A DNA stretch of 64,000 bases, taken from NCBI RefSeq assembly GCF_004801415.1, contig NZ_SSNX01000005.1:1-64000 (forward strand), read 5' to 3'. Shown piece after piece: positions 58,631 through 64,000 of the stretch. Made by a program: the position numbers and the translations under genes. Position 1 is the first letter of the stretch. Every line of letters begins with the position of its first letter. Origin of the DNA: Deinococcus sp. KSM4-11 (GTDB taxonomy: Bacteria; Deinococcota; Deinococci; Deinococcales; Deinococcaceae). The notes beneath the pieces are model-generated. The model was not told the DNA's origin and did not search any database. It was given only the letters and a program-made list of their open reading frames with translations.

Positions 58631-59143
58631 CGGGCACATCGGTGGAAACGGGTCTGTTCGGGAGACAGCACGTGTACTGCCGCAATGCGGACAGCAGTGT
58701 GGTCGTGCGCTGATAGTTCCGTTCCCTGACGACCGGCCTGGTTTAGGTCCAGAGCACCGACTATGTCCATGCTGCGGACGATCTGGGTCGCGGGGTGCCG
58801 AAGTCAGATGCACAGGTGAGCGAGCTGTTTCTGGCATCACTACCCGATGAACGGACAGTGGGGGCGGGAACCCTGGCTGCAGCTGTGGTGGCCTTTGATG
58901 GTCTGCTCGGCCATTCGTGAGCTGACACAACGTCTAATGAAAGGCCGCCTGCCCAGGCTGGAAACCTAGCCACGGGGGCGGAGAAATCCGGACGGATGGA
59001 CACTCGCGATACGGTGCAGGGCCTCAACTCCCGTTGCGAACCGGTGCCCTGTTCCAGACATGTTCTTGGCCCGGATCGAGAATGTTACGCTGAACATCGC
59101 ACATCGTCTAGCTGCCCGAACCCACCTGACAGAGGAGGATGGA
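58631..59143. other. Gene-poor stretch between queA and the methyltransferase gene
   Basis: 513 bp with no intact gene. A possible coding remnant is described at 58717-58920. TTACGCTG around 59088 may contain the -10 box (TACGCT) of the following gene, and GAGGAGG at 59132 is its ribosome binding site. Confidence 0.5.
58717..58920 (+). pseudogene. Possible gene remnant with an internal stop
   Basis: In one frame, 58717-58920 reads as 67 codons with a single TAG at 58744 and a natural TGA at 58918. The translation after the stop, including DYVHAADDLGRGVPKSDAQ and LAAAVVAFDGLLGHS, looks protein-like, but there is no start codon or ribosome binding site. I do not recognise a family. It may equally be chance. 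Confidence 0.25.
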
Positions 59144-60079
59144 ATGACAGGACAGATGTTTCAGTTCAAGCGCTTCATGCTGACTGATGGCGGCTTGGAG
59201 ACTGACCTCCTCTACAACCGTGGAATTGATCTTCCCTGCTTCGCCGCGATCGTGCTGCTGCGCACCGCAGAGGGCAGGGCAGCGCTTGAGGCCTACTACC
59301 GCCCCTATCTGGAGGTGGCAAGGGAACTCGGCGCCGGGTTCATCCTTGAGAGTCCCACCTGGCGCGCGAGCCCCGACTGGGCCGCACCACTCGGCCTCGA
59401 CCTGTCGGAGCTCGACGAGCTGAATATCGCCGCAATCGACCTGATGCGCCGCCTGTGCGCCGACTATCGGGGCGCCGTGCCCGAGATCGTGGTCAGCGGC
59501 TGCATCGGGCCGCGCGGCGACGGCTATGTCGCCGGCGAGATCATGGGCGTGGCGGAGGCGACGGAGTACCACACCCACCAGACGCGGGTGCTCGCGTCGG
59601 CGGGCGCCGACCTGATCTCTGCCCTCACCATGACGAACGTGAACGAGGCGATCGGCCTTGTGCGGGCCGCACAGGCGGTCGGTGTGCCGGTGGTGATCTC
59701 GTTCACCGTGGAGACGGATGGGCGCCTTCCGACGGGCGACACGCTGATGGACGCGGTGATGGCAGTCGATGCGGCGACGGACGCCTACGCGTCGTATTTC
59801 ATGATCAACTGCGCCCATCCCGATCACTTCGCGGCGGTGCTCGATCCGCGTGCCGCGTGGACACAGCGCATCCGTGGAGTACGCGCCAACGCCTCGCGCT
59901 GTAGCCACGACGAGCTGAACGCCATGACGGAGCTCGACGACGGAAACCCCGCCGAGCTCGGGCAGCTCTACCGCGAACTCCTGGCCACCCAGCCGCAGAT
60001 CACGGTACTGGGGGGCTGCTGCGGCACTGACCTGCGCCATGTGACCGCCGTCGCACAGGCGTGCATTCCGTCGTCGTGA
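59144..60079 (+). CDS. mmuM: Homocysteine S-methyltransferase family protein
   Basis: 311 residues from the ATG at 59144, after GAGGAGG. The barrel starts MLTDGGLETDLLYNRGIDLP. The zinc ligands are the Cys in FMINCAHPDH and the Cys pair in GGCCGTDLRHV, as in homocysteine methyltransferases. It would transfer a methyl group from S-methylmethionine or a similar donor to homocysteine. Codon third positions are less G/C-biased than in neighbouring genes, and the region before it is degraded, so acquisition by transfer is possible. The exact donor is unknown. Confidence 0.85.
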   Translation: MTGQMFQFKRFMLTDGGLETDLLYNRGIDLPCFAAIVLLRTAEGRAALEAYYRPYLEVARELGAGFILESPTWRASPDWAAPLGLDLSELDELNIAAIDLMRRLCADYRGAVPEIVVSGCIGPRGDGYVAGEIMGVAEATEYHTHQTRVLASAGADLISALTMTNVNEAIGLVRAAQAVGVPVVISFTVETDGRLPTGDTLMDAVMAVDAATDAYASYFMINCAHPDHFAAVLDPRAAWTQRIRGVRANASRCSHDELNAMTELDDGNPAELGQLYRELLATQPQITVLGGCCGTDLRHVTAVAQACIPSS

Positions 60080-60178
60080 TCGGCCCTGGCGGGACAGGCT
60101 CAGGGTCGGCGGTTCTGGCAGGTGGTCGCTCCCTGTCCGGGCCGGCCGGCACAGAGCTACAGAACTGGAGGTGAGCAG

Positions 60179-61183
60179 TCAGCCCCGACGTTCCTCGTCC
60201 CCCATAACCTCTTTTGTCAGCGTCAGCCATGCGGATTCGCGCACGAAGCCCATCGCCTCGTTGATGGCCAGCATGGGCGCGTTGCGGCTGTGGTTGCCGG
60301 TAAAGACCTTCGTGTAGCCCCGTTCCAGCCCGGCGCGGGCCGCCGCGAGCTTCAGGGCGTACGCGATGCCGTGCCGTCGCCACGCGGCCAGGACACCGGT
60401 CAGGCCGATCATCAGCGTGCCGGGTCGCGAGGGCATCGGGGTGTGCAGTTCGCTGACGCCCACCCAGTCGCCCGCCGGGCTCACCGCCACGAAGAAGCCC
60501 TCCGGCTGTTTCAGGGTGTCCAGGAAGCGGCGCTGCCACGTCTCGAACGGCCACACACTGACCGGCGTGCTGCTGGGAACGTCACGCAGCAGGGTGGCGA
60601 CCAGGCCGTAGAGCCGGCGCTGCATCGCCTCGTCGGCGTGGATGTCGCCTAGGCTCGGCAGCGGGCTTAGGGTGATGCCGGCGGCGGCCGCACGATCCTC
60701 GAAGGGACGGAAGGCCGCGAAGTCCAGCGTCGTCAGGTCGAGCACGCTGGGCCACATGGTGTCGTGCACGGCGTAGCCGCGCGCTTCCAGGGCTCCTTTC
60801 TCCCACCAGTCCTCGCGGGCACGGGTGACCAGGGTGCGCGCCCCGAAGTCCAGCGCTCGCGCCTCGGCCAGACCAGACAGTGAGTCGTACAGGGCGGCGT
60901 TCTCCGGCCACACGCGCACCGTCACGTCGATCCAGCCGGGGTGTCCGTCCATGCGCGGAATGCCGGCCTCGGCCATCCCGACGATCCCGCCGCCACGCTC
61001 TGCCAGCACGTGCCAGTGGGGCTCGCCGGGCAGGCGGAAGGTCGCGTGCCGTTCCAGATCTGCCACCGCCACGGGCTGGTCTGGGTGCGCGGCGGTCAGG
61101 AAGGCGGCCAGGGCCAGGCGGTCGTCCAGCGTCGCAGGACGGAGGGTGACGGCGGGCGGTAGGGGAGGGGCAAAAGCGACCAT
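60179..61183 (-). CDS. GNAT-family N-acetyltransferase with two domains
   Basis: 334 residues from the ATG at 61183 (a GTG at 61198 is possible). The N-terminal half (VTLRPATLDDRLALAAFL, then WHVLAERGGGIVGMAEAGIP) and the C-terminal half (ISVxPxSxG-like region, then LTGVLAAWRRHGIAYALKLA with the acetyl-CoA loop RRHGIA) are both GNAT folds. Only the second domain keeps a clear acetyl-CoA motif. The substrate is unknown. It is divergent from the M3 peptidase gene. Confidence 0.87.
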   Translation of the reverse strand: MVAFAPPLPPAVTLRPATLDDRLALAAFLTAAHPDQPVAVADLERHATFRLPGEPHWHVLAERGGGIVGMAEAGIPRMDGHPGWIDVTVRVWPENAALYDSLSGLAEARALDFGARTLVTRAREDWWEKGALEARGYAVHDTMWPSVLDLTTLDFAAFRPFEDRAAAAGITLSPLPSLGDIHADEAMQRRLYGLVATLLRDVPSSTPVSVWPFETWQRRFLDTLKQPEGFFVAVSPAGDWVGVSELHTPMPSRPGTLMIGLTGVLAAWRRHGIAYALKLAAARAGLERGYTKVFTGNHSRNAPMLAINEAMGFVRESAWLTLTKEVMGDEERRG

Positions 61184-61255
61184 ACGGAAGTGCAGCACAT
61201 GGGCGGGGTGATGGCATCCGTCGTCCGGCTTACTTCAGGAATCACCGCCCTTCTC

Positions 61256-61261
61256 TATACT
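61256..61261 (+). promoter_or_regulatory. -10 box of the leaderless M3 peptidase transcript
   Basis: TATACT, close to consensus, lies 7 nt before the ATG at 61269. Confidence 0.6.
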
Positions 61262-61268
61262 TTTTCGG

Positions 61269-63320
<2,052 letters not shown>

Positions 63321-63381
63321 CTCGACCCGCGTCCCGGTCACCCTCTGTGCCCATGTCAGGGCGCGGCAAGGTGGCCGGGTT

Positions 63382-63387
63382 TATGCT
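63382..63387 (+). promoter_or_regulatory. -10 box of a leaderless transcript (CAP-domain gene)
   Basis: TATGCT lies 6 nt before the ATG at 63394. Confidence 0.6.
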
Positions 63388-63393
63388 GTCTTC

Positions 63394-63876
63394 ATGCGCG
63401 CCCGCTTCCTGACGACCCTCGCGGCCCTGGCCCTGCTGGGCAGCGCCCACGCGCAGAGCATTGCCGAACGGCAACTGCTGACCCGGCTGAATCAGGTGCG
63501 TGCGCAAGGCGTCACCTGCCCCGGCAGCGGCATCCGCCCCGCGTCCGGAGCGCTCGCCTACAGCGCCCCGCACGCACAGGCGGCGAGGCTCCAGGCCGGG
63601 TTCATGAGCCAGTCCGGGCGCGTGTCGCACACCGGGGCTGGCGGCACCACGCCGCGTGTCCGGGCGGCCAGCACCGGCGTGAACGCCGTGAGCGTCACCG
63701 AGATCATCTACATGAACGGCGGCCTGAACCCCGCGCAGGCCATGCAGTGGTGGCTGCACAGCCCCGTGCACTGCTACTGGATGACCGAGGGCCGGTACAC
63801 CCGCGCCGGGGCCAGCGTGATCCGGGGTACGCACGGCACCGCCTACGTGATTGTGCTCAGCAGCGAACCGAGGTAG
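63394..63876 (+). CDS. Secreted CAP-domain (SCP/PR1-like) protein
   Basis: 160 residues. A signal peptide is clear ([20 protein letters not shown]). The CAP fold shows [66 protein letters not shown] and [20 protein letters not shown], with the His and Glu of the CAP cavity. Two cysteines (GVTCPG and HCYW) may form a disulfide. Its role is unknown; bacterial CAP proteins are often envelope or secreted proteins. Confidence 0.88.
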   Translation: MRARFLTTLAALALLGSAHAQSIAERQLLTRLNQVRAQGVTCPGSGIRPASGALAYSAPHAQAARLQAGFMSQSGRVSHTGAGGTTPRVRAASTGVNAVSVTEIIYMNGGLNPAQAMQWWLHSPVHCYWMTEGRYTRAGASVIRGTHGTAYVIVLSSEPR

Positions 63877-63906
63877 ACCGCCGCGCACTCGGGTTGGGCT
63901 CTCGGC

Positions 63907-64000
63907 TTACCGCGCCGTCCAGCCCAGATCGAGATCCAGCACGGCGCCGGTCATGCCCCACGCGGCGCGGCTGACCACGTAACTGGCGAGCGCGGCCACG
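63907..64000 (-). CDS. Short-chain dehydrogenase/reductase, C-terminal end (partial)
   Basis: The last 30 codons before TAA are visible, reading [20 protein letters not shown] then [10 protein letters not shown]. The [11 protein letters not shown] ending is the usual C-terminus of SDR enzymes (compare TGxxLxVDGG). The body of the gene is outside the window, so substrate and cofactor cannot be told. Confidence 0.75.
   Translation of the reverse strand, partial: VAALASYVVSRAAWGMTGAVLDLDLGWTAR

Overview
The window reads as chromosomal DNA of a Deinococcus-like bacterium. The support is high G+C, zinc-binding S14 and L36 beside a cysteine-free S4, ribosomal proteins and IF-1 that look like Deinococcus versions, a YfiT-type bacillithiol transferase, and about fourteen genes with a TANNNT -10 box only 5-8 nt before the start codon, the leaderless architecture known from Deinococcus. 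I saw no tRNA, rRNA, IS element, prophage or CRISPR array.

Region 1 (1-11.7 kb) is the S10-spc ribosomal protein cluster: the end of tuf, then rpsJ to rpsZ, a terminator and a new promoter with a long leader, rpsH to secY, then adk. The alpha part (infA-rpmJ-rpsM-rpsK-rpsD-rpoA-rplQ, 23.8-27.35 kb) is separated from it by about 12 kb of unrelated genes, and map is missing. Several gaps hold RNA hairpins placed where ribosomal protein autoregulation would act.

Region 2 (11.8-22.2 kb), the inserted block, carries a MoxR AAA+/VWA module: a SWIM zinc-finger protein, a DUF5691-like protein, a MoxR ATPase, a DUF5682-like protein and a VWA protein. Its first gene has a promoter whose -10 box overlaps a perfect palindrome. 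An AT-rich HNH-nuclease-like gene sits between the MoxR and DUF5682-like genes and is joined to the latter by a TGATG stop-start overlap. A GGDEF-EAL c-di-GMP gene lies between the DUF5682-like and VWA genes. This is the best candidate for an undescribed system. A divergent PadR/DUF4188 pair closes the block.

Region 3 (27.4-41.6 kb) is mixed housekeeping: RBBP9-like hydrolase, thioredoxin, DUF309, NYN ribonuclease-like protein, plsX, MscS channel, FtsH, a lipoprotein, MazG-like, DinB/YfiT and Nudix proteins, Era, a Yip1-like membrane protein, and a three-gene operon of circularly permuted ATP-grasp, alpha-E and transglutaminase proteins.

Region 4 (41.7-52.2 kb) is a galactoside-use locus: galK, galT, a sugar-binding lipoprotein-type ABC component without permeases, two GH42 beta-galactosidases, a GH36 alpha-galactosidase and a LacI regulator with two operator-like sites sharing the core GTTA-N4-TAAC. 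Together they would cut alpha- and beta-galactosides outside or inside the cell and feed galactose to the Leloir pathway.

Region 5 (52.2-64 kb) has an FKBP isomerase, signal peptidase I, two secreted proteins, a MarR regulator, a PLP aminotransferase, a second NYN protein, queA, a stretch with a possible gene remnant, a homocysteine methyltransferase, a double GNAT protein, an M3 oligopeptidase, a CAP-domain protein and the end of an SDR gene.
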